A DNA stretch of 64,000 nucleotides from Halichondria panicea. Lineage: Eukaryota; Porifera; Demospongiae; Suberitida; Halichondriidae. The position numbers were made by a program, and so were the translations under genes. Positions 32,109 to 43,893 of this stretch are shown piece after piece. Position 1 is the stretch's first letter, and every line of letters begins with the position of its first letter. The DNA lies in assembly GCF_963675165.1 (NCBI RefSeq), contig NC_087381.1:1240001-1304000 (forward strand), written 5' to 3'. Under the pieces are notes generated by a model that searched no databases, was not told where the DNA came from, and saw only the letters and a program-made list of their open reading frames with translations.

Positions 32109-32726
32109 CTTCCTACAAGCACTATTCAACTTTTGAATCATCTTGACAATAATATTTTTACACAGCAATACAGCACGCAAACAGTTTTTGTAGACTATGT
32201 TTTGTGCTATTGTCATATTGACCTGAGCTAGCTAGCAGTCTAAGCTACTTATTACATGTTCATGAGGCTTGAAACACTGCAGTTCAATTCTTGCTCTGTG
32301 TTTCTAGTCAAGGCTGTGGCTCAGAGGTAGAGGAGTACAGTGCAGTTGTGGTAGACTTGTGTAATGCAAATTGAAAACGGCAGCTGCTGATATTGGTGGG
32401 CGGGTCTGGTCAAAGTTTACGGCTTCCAGTAGAACCTACATGTAGCTGCTTGGTTCTAGCTACGTAGGCAAGCTCTCATACTTGACAGCTGTAACTGTTA
32501 TAACTGCATATTCTGAGGCACAAGTGGCTGTGAGAGCAAGCTTAACTGTCTCCATTGATGTTCAAATGACTGTTTTGCTGTTTTTGCAGTAAATAAATCA
32601 GTTGTTGACTGGTTGCCTAGTACTTATGGCTTATAACCAACCAATGCAGGGCGTAGTCAACCACTATAACATAATCTTTGTGTGCATTTCAATGTCATAA
32701 AATTTTCGGGCGACTGCTGTATATAA

Positions 32727-33066
32727 TAGTTAGACACTGTTTAGGAAGTTTCTACATGATTTAGAAGCCCAAAGGGCTGGTTGTAGTATCCCGAACGCAG
32801 TGAGGGTTCTACTAGCCCTGAGGACTTCTAAATCATGTGGAAACTTCCTAAACAGTGTCTAAGCATTTTAGATCATAGCAACCGTGAGTATTCAGCCAAT
32901 CAGATTTGAATGTTCTTATCTAATCTTTGCTACATGATTTTCTAAGTGAAGTACATGATTTTCTAAGTAAGTACATGATTTTCTAAATAAGTACATGATT
33001 TTCTAAGTTGGATAGAACACTTCCTTTAGCCAATCAAATTGCAGTATTTATGGCAAACATGATCTA
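32727..33066 (+). mobile_element. 340-bp foldback element, copy B
   Basis: Nearly identical to copy A in sequence, length and arrangement: hairpin, then four TACATGATTTTCTAAG units, then the GATCTA end. It ends 128 bp beyond the 3' end of the receptor gene 33194-35419. Confidence 0.88.
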
Positions 33067-33193
33067 AATATATATAAACGTCAGGCTATATACGATTATT
33101 ATTCTAGGGAATTGTTAGAGCTATCATGTTTCTATAGCACTGCTATTATTCAGTTTCTATGTTTGATCTAACTATAATTAAAACAAAAAGTGT

Positions 33194-35419
33194 TTAGCCA
33201 ATGTATAGTTCGGCAATCTCAATGGGTGTGTCTTCATCAACAATGTCTTTATTACCACAAAGCCTCAACTCAATATCGTCTGTAGTGGGTTGAGGGAGTT
33301 GCTTGCAGAACCACGGTGGGTTATTGAACTCACAGCAAGTACTGTTACCCCCGCATCCCTGACCGTCCCAGAGTGGATCATCATGGTAGAAGATATACCT
33401 CAATATTTCTCGGCTTCCAGTTTCACAGAAGTAGTCTTGACCGATGAAGGGAGGTACAACTCCAGTATAGGGACGGTCAGATCTTGTGCAGGGACACGCA
33501 AAATTATTGGAGCGAGTTTCATCGAGTGCATTAGCAAATGTCCAAATGTGCTGACGAGGCGACTGTCCGTGGGTTAGGCTCACACCATCAATGTAACCAT
33601 CATCAATAGATAAAGCTCTGTTTTCGGAATAGGGTCGAAAAGCATCTGGTGAAATGCTTTGATATGCAATAATTCGACCACAAACTTTCGAATACTCCAC
33701 CCCATACGTTGAATAGGTAGTAGACAGACATCCTGCTAGTTCTTCTATTCGTCCACAAGTACGCAATGGTGGTTCTGTCCTGTTTACCTGTCTGAATCCA
33801 GCTGGGCAGTTTTGGTTGGAATCGGTCATGTCAAGGTTGGCCACCCTCATCCATCCTCCTGTAGTGTTGCAGCTACAGCTTGTTCGATTCATGTCACAGT
33901 AGACCTGAAGAGGAGAGCTAGTATCGTCAGTCGCGATCCAATATTCTCCAGATGGTCGGTCTTGAGGGATGTCACTGCAAGAGCTAGCTGGGTTGTTGAT
34001 TGTTCCAAGATAGAATGCCATTGGACCTAACTCAGCAATAATGGACTGTACGTCATTGAGGTCTCGAATAATAATTTCATTTTGCTCGGAAATGTTGCTT
34101 GAAAGAGCTAGGATTGAATTGCTGAGTTGACTGGATTGGTTGTTCAGTTCCTCGTTGGTAGACTGTACTTGCTTATTAGTACTGCTCAGCTGCTCAGAAA
34201 AGTTGTTTTGAAGGAGTAAAATTGAATGACTGAGTTGAGCTTGTAGGGTTTGAATCTGTTGACTGGATTGGTTGTTCAGTTGTTCGTTCATGGACTGTAC
34301 TTGCTTATTAGTACTGCTCAGCTGCTCAGAAAAGTTGTTTTGAAGGAGTAAAATTGAATCACTGAGTTGAGCTTGTAGGGTTTGAATCTGTTGACTGGAT
34401 TGGTTGTTCAGTTGTTCGTTCATGGACTGTACTTGCTTATTAGTACTGCTCAGCTGCTCAGAAAAGTTGTTTTGAAGGAGTAAAATTGAATCACTGAGTT
34501 GAGCTTGTAGGGTTTGAATCTGTTGACTGGATTGGTTGTTCAGTTGTTCGTTCATGGACTGTACTTGCTTATTAGTACTGCTCAGCTGCTCAGAAAAGTT
34601 GTTTTGAAGGAGTAAAATTGAATGACTGAGTTGAGCTTGTAGGGTTTGAATCTGTTGACTGGATTGGTTGTTCAGTTGCTCGTTCATGGACTGTATTTGC
34701 TTATTAGTACTGCTCAGCTGCTCAGAAAAGTTGTTTTGAAGGAGTAAAATTGAATGACTGTGGTTGTTCAGTTGTTCGTTCATGGACTGTACTTGCTTAT
34801 TAGTACTGTTCAGCTGCTCAGAAAATTTGTTTTGAAGGAGTAAAATTGAATCACTGAGTTGAGCTTGTAAGATTTGAATCTGTTGACTGGATAGGTTGTT
34901 CAGTTGCTCGTTCATAGACTGTACTTGCTTATTAGTACTGTTCAGCTGCTCAGAAAATTTGTTTTGAAGGAGTAAAATTGAATCACTGAGTTGAGCTTGT
35001 AGGGTTTGATTCTGTTGACTGGATTGGTTGTTCAGTTGCTCGTTCATGGACTGTACTTGCTTATTAGTACTGATCATCTGGTTCTTTAACTCTATATTGG
35101 TGTAGACCAGTGCTGCCACAGCTACCAACAGTGACAGAACAAAAGCTATGATGACAAGAATTGCAAACCGTTTTTCACCACATTCATTCTTAGCCACTTC
35201 TTGCCTTATTCTCTCTGTGTTGCTTTTGTTGCCCAAAACACTAGATTTAGTATCTCCAGCAGTATTGTATCCAGTGTTCACAATGGTACTGTACTCATTA
35301 TCTTCGTCTGTTTGGGTGGTACTTCTCTGGTTGACATTGTAGGCAATGCTTTCCTGCAAATCAATTGCTTGTATTTCTCTGTTAGCATGCACAACATTGT
35401 AGGCAGTGTTTAGCTCCAT
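33194..35419 (-). CDS. Array receptor, intact, 741 residues, extended stalk
   Basis: Single exon from ATG 35419. The cytoplasmic tail (1-84) has TAYNVV (Y7, TxYxxV pattern), IAYNVN (Y27), EYSTIV (Y43) and GYN (Y51). The membrane helix is at about 85-107. The stalk (about 110-470) is built of repeats of a 44-residue unit, STNKQVQSMNEQLNNQSSQQ followed by IQTLQAQLSDSILLLQNNF and SEQL. There are six full-length units, one shortened by 12 residues, and a last diverged half. Period 44 equals four 11-residue turns, as in hendecad coiled coils. The ectodomain (about 475-741) is complete, from NNPASSCSDI to the acidic KDIVDEDTPIEIAELYIG end. Variable loops read ELAGCLS, RSNNFA and REILRYIFYHD. The stalk would probably oligomerise and hold the ectodomain well away from the membrane; this is inference from sequence. 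Confidence 0.87.
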   Translation of the reverse strand: MELNTAYNVVHANREIQAIDLQESIAYNVNQRSTTQTDEDNEYSTIVNTGYNTAGDTKSSVLGNKSNTERIRQEVAKNECGEKRFAILVIIAFVLSLLVAVAALVYTNIELKNQMISTNKQVQSMNEQLNNQSSQQNQTLQAQLSDSILLLQNKFSEQLNSTNKQVQSMNEQLNNLSSQQIQILQAQLSDSILLLQNKFSEQLNSTNKQVQSMNEQLNNHSHSILLLQNNFSEQLSSTNKQIQSMNEQLNNQSSQQIQTLQAQLSHSILLLQNNFSEQLSSTNKQVQSMNEQLNNQSSQQIQTLQAQLSDSILLLQNNFSEQLSSTNKQVQSMNEQLNNQSSQQIQTLQAQLSDSILLLQNNFSEQLSSTNKQVQSMNEQLNNQSSQQIQTLQAQLSHSILLLQNNFSEQLSSTNKQVQSTNEELNNQSSQLSNSILALSSNISEQNEIIIRDLNDVQSIIAELGPMAFYLGTINNPASSCSDIPQDRPSGEYWIATDDTSSPLQVYCDMNRTSCSCNTTGGWMRVANLDMTDSNQNCPAGFRQVNRTEPPLRTCGRIEELAGCLSTTYSTYGVEYSKVCGRIIAYQSISPDAFRPYSENRALSIDDGYIDGVSLTHGQSPRQHIWTFANALDETRSNNFACPCTRSDRPYTGVVPPFIGQDYFCETGSREILRYIFYHDDPLWDGQGCGGNSTCCEFNNPPWFCKQLPQPTTDDIELRLCGNKDIVDEDTPIEIAELYIG
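34171..35071 (-). repeat. 132-bp coding minisatellite in the receptor stalk
   Basis: The marker GCTTATTAGTACT recurs at 34171, 34303, 34435, 34567, 34699, 34795, 34927 and 35059. That gives six 132-bp steps and one of 96 bp, all multiples of three, so reading frame and coiled-coil register are kept. Neighbouring units are almost identical, which points to recent expansion or homogenisation. Confidence 0.92.
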
Positions 35420-35845
35420 AATTCACAGTTGAAACTCTACCACTGACTTGTTATAGAGAGGTTGTTATTATATATAGACTTATCGTATAGTTGCTGAACG
35501 TATGTTTTACTAGTGCAGCAATCGTTTCCCTTCTAATTGTTGTTTCCTTTCAGTAGGTGCATGTTTAAGTCCTCGATACCAATAGTTACAGGTTATGTTA
35601 TAAGAGAATTACAGGAAGCTTGCATGATTCTTTTGCTTACATGATTGTTCTGACAGCTTGCATGATTGTTCTGACTGATTGTTCTGACAGCTTGTATGAT
35701 TGTTCTGACAGCTTGCATGATTGTTCTGACTGATTGTTCTGACAGCTTTTATTCTTCCGCTTGGTTAATGGTTCTGACAGCTTTTATTCTTCCGCTTGGA
35801 TGATGGTTCTGACAGCTTGCATGTTGTTAGAACTGTTAACTTATT

Positions 35846-36150
35846 AATGTTATTGGTACTGATCATCTGGTTCTTCAACTCTATATTGGTGTACACCAGT
35901 GCTGCCACAGCTAGCAACAGAGACAGAACAAAAGCTATGACGGAAAAAAATTACAAGCCACTTTTTAGCACATTCATTTTTAGCCAAGCCTTGCCTTGTT
36001 CCACTATTGGTATTGCTCAGATGTATGCCAACCACTTCTTATCACATTCATTTTTAGCATATCCTTAATTGCCTTTTTTTCTTTGTATTGCTCAGAACAT
36101 CAGAGGTAGAATTAGGTTTTGTTGTAAACACTTCTCTGTTTATTTCTTGT
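35846..36150 (-). pseudogene. Receptor relic: tail and membrane-helix region
   Basis: Complementary sequence for the helix (ALVYTNIELKNQMIS-type codons at 35850-35930), the basic juxtamembrane segment and a tail part (TTKPNSTSDVLSNTKKK-type) with frameshifts. A roughly 60-bp stretch around KKWLAxFF is partly duplicated. No ATG or ectodomain. A tiny inverted fragment of the same segment (AAAAAAGGCAATTAAGGATA) sits at about 37,288-37,316. Confidence 0.65.
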
Positions 36151-39100
36151 ATTTTTCCATGAGAACAGTAACTGGTTAACAGGTTCAGATAAACTCTCGA
36201 CTAGCTAAGTATGGTTTCATTCCAGTGGTATCTCCCTATATTCAGTAAGTGTTCATGTCATTTGATACCAACAGTTACAAGTTGTGGCATAAGAGAATTG
36301 TGGGAGGCTTGTGTGATGACTCTACCACTTGCATGTTTGTTCTGACAGCTTGAATGATGATTCTTTCATTTAGTCACTGTTCACACCATATTTAGTTGTT
36401 TGACAGAATTATTACATGTGTGGCAATGTTTGTACACAGAGTATGATGATTGGATATTGATTGCTTGTAGTAACATCTTCTCATTTGCTCTGGTTATAAT
36501 TATTACAGCAATTGCAGCACTAAGATGTGAGACTAGTCATCTTAATGTTGCTAAAACTTTGTCATAGTTTACTCAAATTAAAAAATCACTTCTATCTATC
36601 TATCTACCGTATATATAGCGGGTAAGTTTCGATTAGTTAGTATGTGGATATTATTATTGGGGTTGCTGTTTGCAATGCAGGTAAAAGTGGTCAATAATCT
36701 CTTCTCTTTTGGTGGGAGGTGGGGCACTTTACCGAAAGTTCAAATTTTTGTATGTCATAATAATGGCACTGCTATATTCCTTTGATCTCAGAGATCAAAA
36801 GGCAACAAGTATAAGAGAAGTATGAATTTACTAACAAATTAAGACTGATAAAATTAATAGGCATGCTTTTCTTGATTATTATAATTATACCAGGTAACCA
36901 TATTATCTTAGCTTTTAGCCTTGATTCCAATTCGCTTGGATTACTTAACTGTATGGTGTTTACTGCTTACTCATAAAAAAAGTTGCGAGCTTTCAGCAAA
37001 ACTATAAGTTCATTGCATGCTTAAGATAGTTTCATTGCTAGTTTGTGTGTTACATGCAGTAGATACATTTCAATGGAACCAAAAGTGTATAATGAAAACC
37101 TAGTTTGGGGCAGCCAGCATACGGAATAGCGACAGTGGCCATACTTCAGAGAGCCGGAATACACAGTCTACTGCATATATGCTTTATAGAGGTGGTAAGC
37201 TCCAAGCAGCAAAAAATTCATTAATATATTCAGTAAGTGTTCATGTCATTTGATACCAACAGTTACAAGTTGTGGCATAAGAGAATTGAAAAAAAGGCAA
37301 TTAAGGATATGCTAAAAAAGAGTATATAGTGTGGGGTGTGGGAGCAGCTATAGGCTGCACATCATTTTTAGTGTGCTTATAATTAAATTTGGAATCGAAA
37401 TAGACACTAGTTGATAAGATCATAGATAGTAGAGGAAGGGGATTGGAAACGGGATCACGTGAGCTTATGCTTGCAACGTAAGGCCTCTGGGACCGTGCGC
37501 GTGGCAACCTATGACACCTTGAGGTGTGATTTTACTGGTTTTGAGGTCAAGAGAAGCTTTTGAAAAGAAGCAAATGAGAGGATACTAGGTAAGTAAATGT
37601 ATGAATAGCCCTAAAATTTGTCTTGAGGTATGGCTAGGTACAAAATGAAACATTATTATCTAGCTAGAAGTCATGTTCACTCTTGGTAGCACACAAAATT
37701 TGAAGATTTTACAACACTTAGCTTCTTCTTTTTATTTGTGGGATAAGAACTGACTTATGAATTGCATCTATTGTAAATGAATGGTCACAGTAGTAGTACA
37801 TGATGGTACTTTATTGCTTCAGCTATATATTGGAAGTGGGGATATCATACTTCTTGAGTTATTGACCGATTTGTTGATTTCCACTAGCCATCTTTGCGGG
37901 GTAGCATCTCCATAACTAAGTTGAGTTTATATTCGAGACTCGGCAATATTAAAGATCAATGTCCATATTATTGCTTCCAATCCATTAAATTTTGAAAATC
38001 ACTATTCATGCTCTGATTTTGTCACCGCAGTGTCGATGTGTGGCAAGAACTTGGACTGAGAAATCACTGGAAGAACATTGATAATTTATGTATAATTATG
38101 TTTAGATCATGCTTATACCTTTTGTTCATTGTTCATTGTTGTCTATGCTTGCTTAAGCTTTTAGTTTAGCATAAAATGCCATTAGTGCACAAAAAGTTTA
38201 TTGCAAGCTCAGCACTTTAAGCTGCATCCATGGTCGCGGCTATAATTGAGGACGGTCCGTGTGAAATAGTGTTAATTGCCTGTGTTTCCAATCCCCTTCC
38301 TCTACTATCTATGATAAGATCTACATGGGAAGTACATGGGAAGTACATGAGAAAAGTGCCTCAGAGCAGGTATACTATGGGACTTAGTGTACCTTCAACT
38401 TACTTATATATACCTAGTGTTCTGTTGCCAAGTAATTGTAGTGTAGTCAAGTATCGAGGGCAAGGTTTGAGCATGCACACTAGTCTAAATGAGTTAGACA
38501 CTATGTGATTTAGAAGCCCTTAGCCACTTTAGTACCCTCGCTACGCTCGGGATACTAAATCAGTGCCCTTCGATATTTGCTGTGTATATACATTCCTGTA
38601 CTTTTATAGGAAGTTTTGTAAGGTGCATGCATGTGGATGGTGCTTAGAACACACCACACTTATCCAAGACTAGGTTTTAATCTTTATGCCGCCGAATGCA
38701 TTACGTAACCGAGAGTCCATCTAAGTGCACCAGCATTAAAATACGCAGTTTTGGCTAGCTAGTTCTCAGTGAAGGATTTAATGCTGTAACATTGATCTCT
38801 ATATATATAGTTATACAACTTGACCAGTTTTCTACCTGGCTGCATTTGAGTCCAATGTCTCAATTTGCTTGTATTTTTCATGAGAACAGTAACTAGCTTA
38901 ACAGGTTCAGCTGTGCGCTCAAATGAATCTCGGCTAGCTAAGTATGGTTTCATTCCAGTGGTATCTCCCTATATTCAGTAAGTGTTCATGTCATTTGATA
39001 CCAACAGTTACAAGTTGTGGCATAAGAGAATTGTGGGAGGCTTGTGTATGATGATTCTACCACTTGCATGTTTGTTCTGACCCCTTGAATGATGATTCTT

Positions 39101-39240
39101 TCATTTAGTCACTGTTCACACCATATTTTGTTATTTAACATAATTATTACATGTGTGGCAATGTTCGTACACAGAGTATGATGATTGGATATTGATTGCT
39201 TGTAGTAACATCTTCTCATTTGCTGGTTATAATTATGCCT

Positions 39241-40080
39241 CGAGGCGTAGCCGCACAAGGGATACGGTAAAGCTGACTGTGTGTGTGTCTGTGTGTGTGT
39301 CTGTGTGTCTGTTCCAGCTGTAACTGCTCAACGGTTGCAATGCGACGAAAACTAACAGCTTCTATAGGCTTCTAGCCACGTTCTCTTGGATTTTGATTCG
39401 TGGATTTGCAAACTAAAGCTTCTTTCTCGAGTTATGGCTATAGTTTGACTCACATTGAAGGCTGTTGCAGTCTCTTCAGAATCTTTCATAGCATCATCTG
39501 TCCGCACAAACTTTCTATTCAACATATGAGTTAGCCTTGCACTAAAGCGCTAGCTTTTTGTTAGCTACAATACTCAGAAAATATCTGTTAAAACAGCTAG
39601 CTAGCAGTAGCCATTTGTGAAATTGATCTCTTTGGACACACCCTTTAATTATTCCTGTGTATGTAATGCGCATGCGCGCTCATTCCCCACGTGTGAGAAA
39701 ATAATAATATCCAAGATCCAGATCCAGATCCTCCTGGCAGAATCATCTTTGTCTTGAAGGCCTGGTAAGCCACAAAACACTACCATATAACAATATAGAT
39801 AACAATATGCATGTACACAGGTCTTTTCTTCTTAGATATTATATACACTGAACTACAGATCTTGGAAGAATCAATTTTCTTCTTTCTTGAGGTCCTAGTA
39901 AGCCACATAATACAACAATAGATGCATGTAAATAAGTCTTTTCTTCTCAGTGACTTTATATAGATAAGCTAACTTTAATATAAAATTCATTATAGAAACT
40001 AATATAACACTCTAATACTTTTCAGCGAAAGCAAAAACATGGCGAGAGGCATTAGCACAGCGCCAGCTTGAACACTAGTT
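39241..40080. mobile_element. Inserted element, about 840 bp, related to 63100-63296
   Basis: Comparison with 36,480 and 49,365 shows a continuous sequence there (TTTGCTCTGGTTATAATTATTACAGC). Here it is interrupted between GGTTATAATTAT and TTATTACAGC, so TTAT may be a target duplication. The insert starts GCCTCGAGGCGTAGCCGCAC, carries a (TG)n run at about 39,280-39,312 and CTTCTATAGGCTTCTAGCCA, and ends CAGCTTGAACACTAG. Its first 200 bp recur in reverse at 63,100-63,296. No ORF was found. The CTAG end recalls Helitrons, but no clear 3' hairpin is visible, so the class is open. Confidence 0.6.
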
Positions 40081-40184
40081 ATTACAGCAATTGCAGCACT
40101 AAGGTCTGAGACTAGTCTTCTTAATGTTGCCAACACTTTGTCATAGTTTACTCAAAATTAAAAAAGCACTTTTATCTATCTATC

Positions 40185-40366
40185 TACCGTATATATAGCG
40201 GGTTAGTTAGTACGTGGATGTTATTTTTTAGGTTGCTGTTTGCACTGCAGGTAAAGGTGGTCAATAATCTCTTCTGTTGTGGGTAAAATATTCGCGTTCA
40301 GGGCTTTAACCACGAAAACAATGAAATGTTTGCCCCCCCGAAAATTACCCGCTAATAATATGGTTA
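40185..40366. mobile_element. Short TIR element, copy 2
   Basis: TACCGTATATATAGCGGGTT at the left; ACCCGCTAATAATATGGTTA at the right, an imperfect complement. The interior matches 18588-18763 in reverse (GCAAACATTTC, GGTAAAGGTGGTCAATAATC). Confidence 0.6.
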
Positions 40367-40654
40367 TGCTTTAGAGGTGATAACACCTGCAAATTGGCCA
40401 ATTTTTGGCTCTAAAATATTATTCGATGATAATTATACTTATTTCATGGCGGCACGATTTCAATGAAAATATTGTGCAGGCTTTGAATTAATTGTGCTAT
40501 GGCAAATGAAAGCCACTCGCATAAATAGTATAATAATCACACAGTTAATAAGAGATAGAAAACACATGTGCATGGACTAACTACTGAACAGTATACTATT
40601 CTGGGTGTTGGTTCTAGTAGTACATATACTGTCTAATTGCCTTGTGCGTGTGAT

Positions 40655-41964
40655 TCAACGAACGTAGATCTCAACTAGCTCAATGGGTGTGTCTTCATTA
40701 CTAATGTCCTCATCACCACAAAGCCTCAACTCGATATCGTCTGTAGTTGGTTAAGGAAGTTGCTTGCAGAACCACGGTGGATTGTTGAACTCACAGCAAG
40801 TACTGTTACCCCCGCATCCCTGACCATCCCAGACTGGATCATCAGAATAGACGATACGAGTATTAGTAATAATGAGCTGTCGACTTCCAGTTTCACAGAA
40901 GTAGTCTTGACCAATGAAGGGAGGTACAACTCCAGTGTAGGTGAGGTCAGGTCTTGTGCAGGGACATACTGGAGCAGAGGATCGAGTTTCATCAAGTGCA
41001 TTCACAAATGTCCAGATGTGCTGACGAGGCGACTGTCCATGGGTTAGGCTCACACCATCAACATAAACACGATCAATAGATAAAGCTCTGTTGTAGAAAT
41101 AAGCTTTGAAAGCTGGAGTACTATTTTGATATGCAATGATTCGACCACAAACTTTCGAATACTCCACCCCATAAGTTGAATAGGTGGTGGAAATACATCC
41201 TCTTTGTCCTTCCACTCGACCACAAGTACGCAATGGTGGTACTGTTCTGGTAAGCAGTCTCAATCCAGCTGGGCAATTTTGGTTGGAATCGGTCATGTCA
41301 AGGTTGGCTACCCTCATCCATCCTCCAGTAGTGTTGCAGCTACAGCTTGTTCACCAGATGGTCTGTCTTGAGCAATGTCACTACAAGAGCTAGCTGGGTT
41401 TCCTATTCTTGTTCCAGGATAGAATGCCATTGGAACTAACTCAGCGATAATGGACCATAGGTCATTAAGGTCTCGAATAATAATTTCATTTTGCTCAGAA
41501 ATGTTGCTTGAAAGAGCTAGGATTAAATTGCTGAATTGACTGGATTGGTTGTTCAGTTGCTCGTTCATGGACTGTACTTGCTTATTAGTACTAATCATCT
41601 GGTTCTTCAACTCTATATTGGTGTACACCAGTGCTGCCACAGCTACCAACAGAGACAGAACAAAAGCTACAACGACAAGAATTGCAAACCATTTTTTACC
41701 AGATTCATTTTTAGCCACTTTTTGCCTTATTCTCTTTGTGTTGCTTTTGTTGTCCAGGACACTACTTTCGGTAGATTTAGTATCTCCAGCAGCATTATGC
41801 TCTATGTATCCAGTGTTCTCAACTGTACTGTACTCATTATCTTCGTCTGTTTGGGTGAGACTTCTCTGGTGGATATTGTAAGCGGTGTTTTCCTGCGATA
41901 TGGGGGCTTGTGTGTCTCTTCTGTTGTTAGCATGCACAACATCGTAGGCAACATTTGGATCCAT
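40655..41964 (-). pseudogene. Array receptor copy (MDPN type), two lesions
   Basis: ATG 41964 begins the inverted sister of the 13985 gene: the same MDPN start, AYDVV, EYSTV and GYIEH motifs, membrane helix and single-unit stalk, then the YPGTRIGNPASSC type of junction. A deletion of about 61 nt removes the codons between RPSGE and SCSCN, shifts the frame and ends it at 41314. Distal sequence is open from 41317 to 40751, where CAA has become TAA (KQLP, stop). The remaining family codons continue to TGA at 40655-40657. PAFKAYF lacks one residue of the family DAFxxYF. Two independent lesions make this a firm pseudogene. Variable loops include RQLIITNTRIVYSD and RSSAPV. Confidence 0.88.
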
Positions 41965-41981
41965 AATTCACTGTTGAAACT

Positions 41982-42224
41982 TGAAATAACTTCAATAATT
42001 CAGAACTCTGATACGTACAAAATACACAGGTTATTTACAATACTAGAAAGAACCTTCTAGAACACTAGTGGTACTAGTGGTACAGAAATGACTAAATAAG
42101 GACATGAAACTAGAAAGGAACCACTAGAACTAACACAACAGGTACAGTACAGTATTTACGGAATCACAGTCACGGAATCACAGTCTTTATCTTAATGTTA
42201 GTTCCATATGGTAAGGATACCACA
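41982..42224. mobile_element. Solo LTR, inverted sister of 13723-13967
   Basis: TGAAATAAC ... GGATACCACA is the reverse complement of the LTR at 13723. It is flanked by the 5-bp repeat AAACT (41977-41981, 42225-42229), at exactly the same place in the leader. Shared position and target repeat mean that the insertion preceded duplication of the two genes. Confidence 0.87.
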
Positions 42225-43309
42225 AAACTCTACCACTGGCTTGAAATAGAGGGGCTGTTACTATATAGACTTAGCTGAATGTTGGTAAGTGCAACACTCG
42301 ATCGGTATACATGCATTTCCTTCTAGGTTTGTCTCAAGTCATTGACGCTAACAGTTACAGGTTATGTTATAAGAGGCTTGCACGATTCTTCTGCTTACAT
42401 GATTGTTCTGACAGCTTGCATGATGATTCGAACTGTTAACATGCACATTATAGTGGTTTGACATAATTATTATGTGGCAACCATAATTATTGATCCCTGT
42501 AGTGCTAAATCTTAATAGTATAAGTAATAATTGTACCATGGTGCGCCCTCGGGGAATACATAGAACTGCCCTCGGTATAGTACAAATCCAATACATCCTT
42601 GATATCCAGGCACAGGTAGCTTGTACTATGAACACATATTGATTAGAAGCAATTAGAAGCTGTTATCCACACATTTACAACTGAGTATAGTAGTAAAACA
42701 CTCTTTGTTGTGTGTGGTGTGCATGCACTGTGCACATTTTGTGTGGGTGTGCTTGTACTTGACAAACCACATTTACAACTTCAGACAACCCAGTCATAGT
42801 TTTAGTGAATCTGGATACTGAAGAATTTATCTTCACAATGTGATCCAAGTGTGTCACAGTAGTGTTCTATAAAAGAGAGGCTCCTTTAATGGAGGCTGGG
42901 CTTTAGGCTGACCACAGCCAATGTACCCTTGCAGGGTATATATACATGGGATTTGTACCCTGGAGTATCCTGAGAGTTTCAATGGATATTCCTTAGTGTC
43001 AGAGCACATCATGGTACAAATGCAGCTATATAGCTATGTAATACTCAATACAGTTCAGCATTAAATTCATTTCCTCTATAGATTCATCCTTTAATATTTG
43101 AAGAGGTTGTTATAATGCAGTGTTGGAGGCTACCCATGACCCCCCTTTCATTTTTTCTGGATCCGCCACTGAGCAAGGAGTATAGTCTAACTAGCTACTA
43201 CCTAAAACTTATTTTCTTCACTAAAATATAGTTAATTTTTTAAATGCTTAAGTACGAATTTTATAGAATTGAGAATTTCTATTAGTTGACAGCAGTACTC
43301 TATGTTTAT

Positions 43310-43672
43310 GCTATAGCTCATGTCACAGTAGACCTGAACAGGAAAGCTAGTATTGTCAGTGGCAATCCAGTATTCTCCAGATGCTCAGCCTTGAGGGAGC
43401 TTACTGCAAGAGCTGGTCTGGTTTGATTGTTCCAAGATAAAGTGGCAGATTGTATACGTCATTGAGATAGGATGCTATTGGACCTAACTCAGCAATAATG
43501 GACTGTACGTCATTGAGATAGGATGCTATTGGACCTAACTCAGCAGTAATGGACTGTACGTCATTGATATTTCTCATTTTTATCTTGCTCAGAAATGCTG
43601 CTTGAAAGAGTTGGGATTTGCTGAGTTGACTGGATTGGTTATTTAGTTGCTCCCTCATGACTGTACTTGTTT
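43310..43672 (-). pseudogene. Receptor relic: stalk and start of ectodomain
   Basis: Paralogue of the relics at 22882-23203 and 16610-16935. It differs by a tandem duplication of about 60 bp (ACGTCATTGAGATAGGATGC ... at 43,456 and 43,509), giving repeated NDVQSITAELGPIASYL-type codons. An open frame of 85 codons remains but has neither helix nor ectodomain. Confidence 0.72.
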
Positions 43673-43893
43673 ATTAGTACTAATCGTCTGTGAGTAACAG
43701 TTTGGTGGTATTATTCTCTTGGCCTTTCTTTTGAGTTTACATGCTTCTTTTGGTAAAAGTATCACGTATTTCTGAACACAAATCCGTACATGTACATACT
43801 ACATGCATTGTTTTGTAAATAGAGCAGGCAAAAATACCCTGGGTCCTGAGTATAATTGGCATCGTCTTGTTTTTAAGTCCAAATTACAGTTAG

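Larger units (their letters stand above)
36160..40650. other. Gene-free block of duplicated flanking sequence
   Basis: 36,200-37,200 is nearly the same as 49,080-50,100. 38,320-38,570 matches 50,095-50,340. 38,575-39,240 matches 48,720-49,380. 40,080-40,345 continues the last match after an insertion (39241-40080). The segment TTAGACACTATGTGATTTAG with CCCTCGCTACGCTCGGG (about 38,490) is related to the hairpin of the 340-bp element. 37,500-38,300 shows nothing recognisable. No ORF here is protein-like. Confidence 0.6.

Noticed and set aside
32320-32345. tRNA gene or SINE head suggested by the A-box-like TGGCTCAGAGGTAGAGG
   Set aside because: No B box at the right distance and no cloverleaf can be drawn.
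41536-42060. Plus-strand 174-codon frame opposite the receptor at 40655-41964 (and similar ones at 58618-59016 and 13931-14407)
   Set aside because: Mirror frames of the conserved receptor coding sequence; they recur wherever the gene is copied and have no features of their own.
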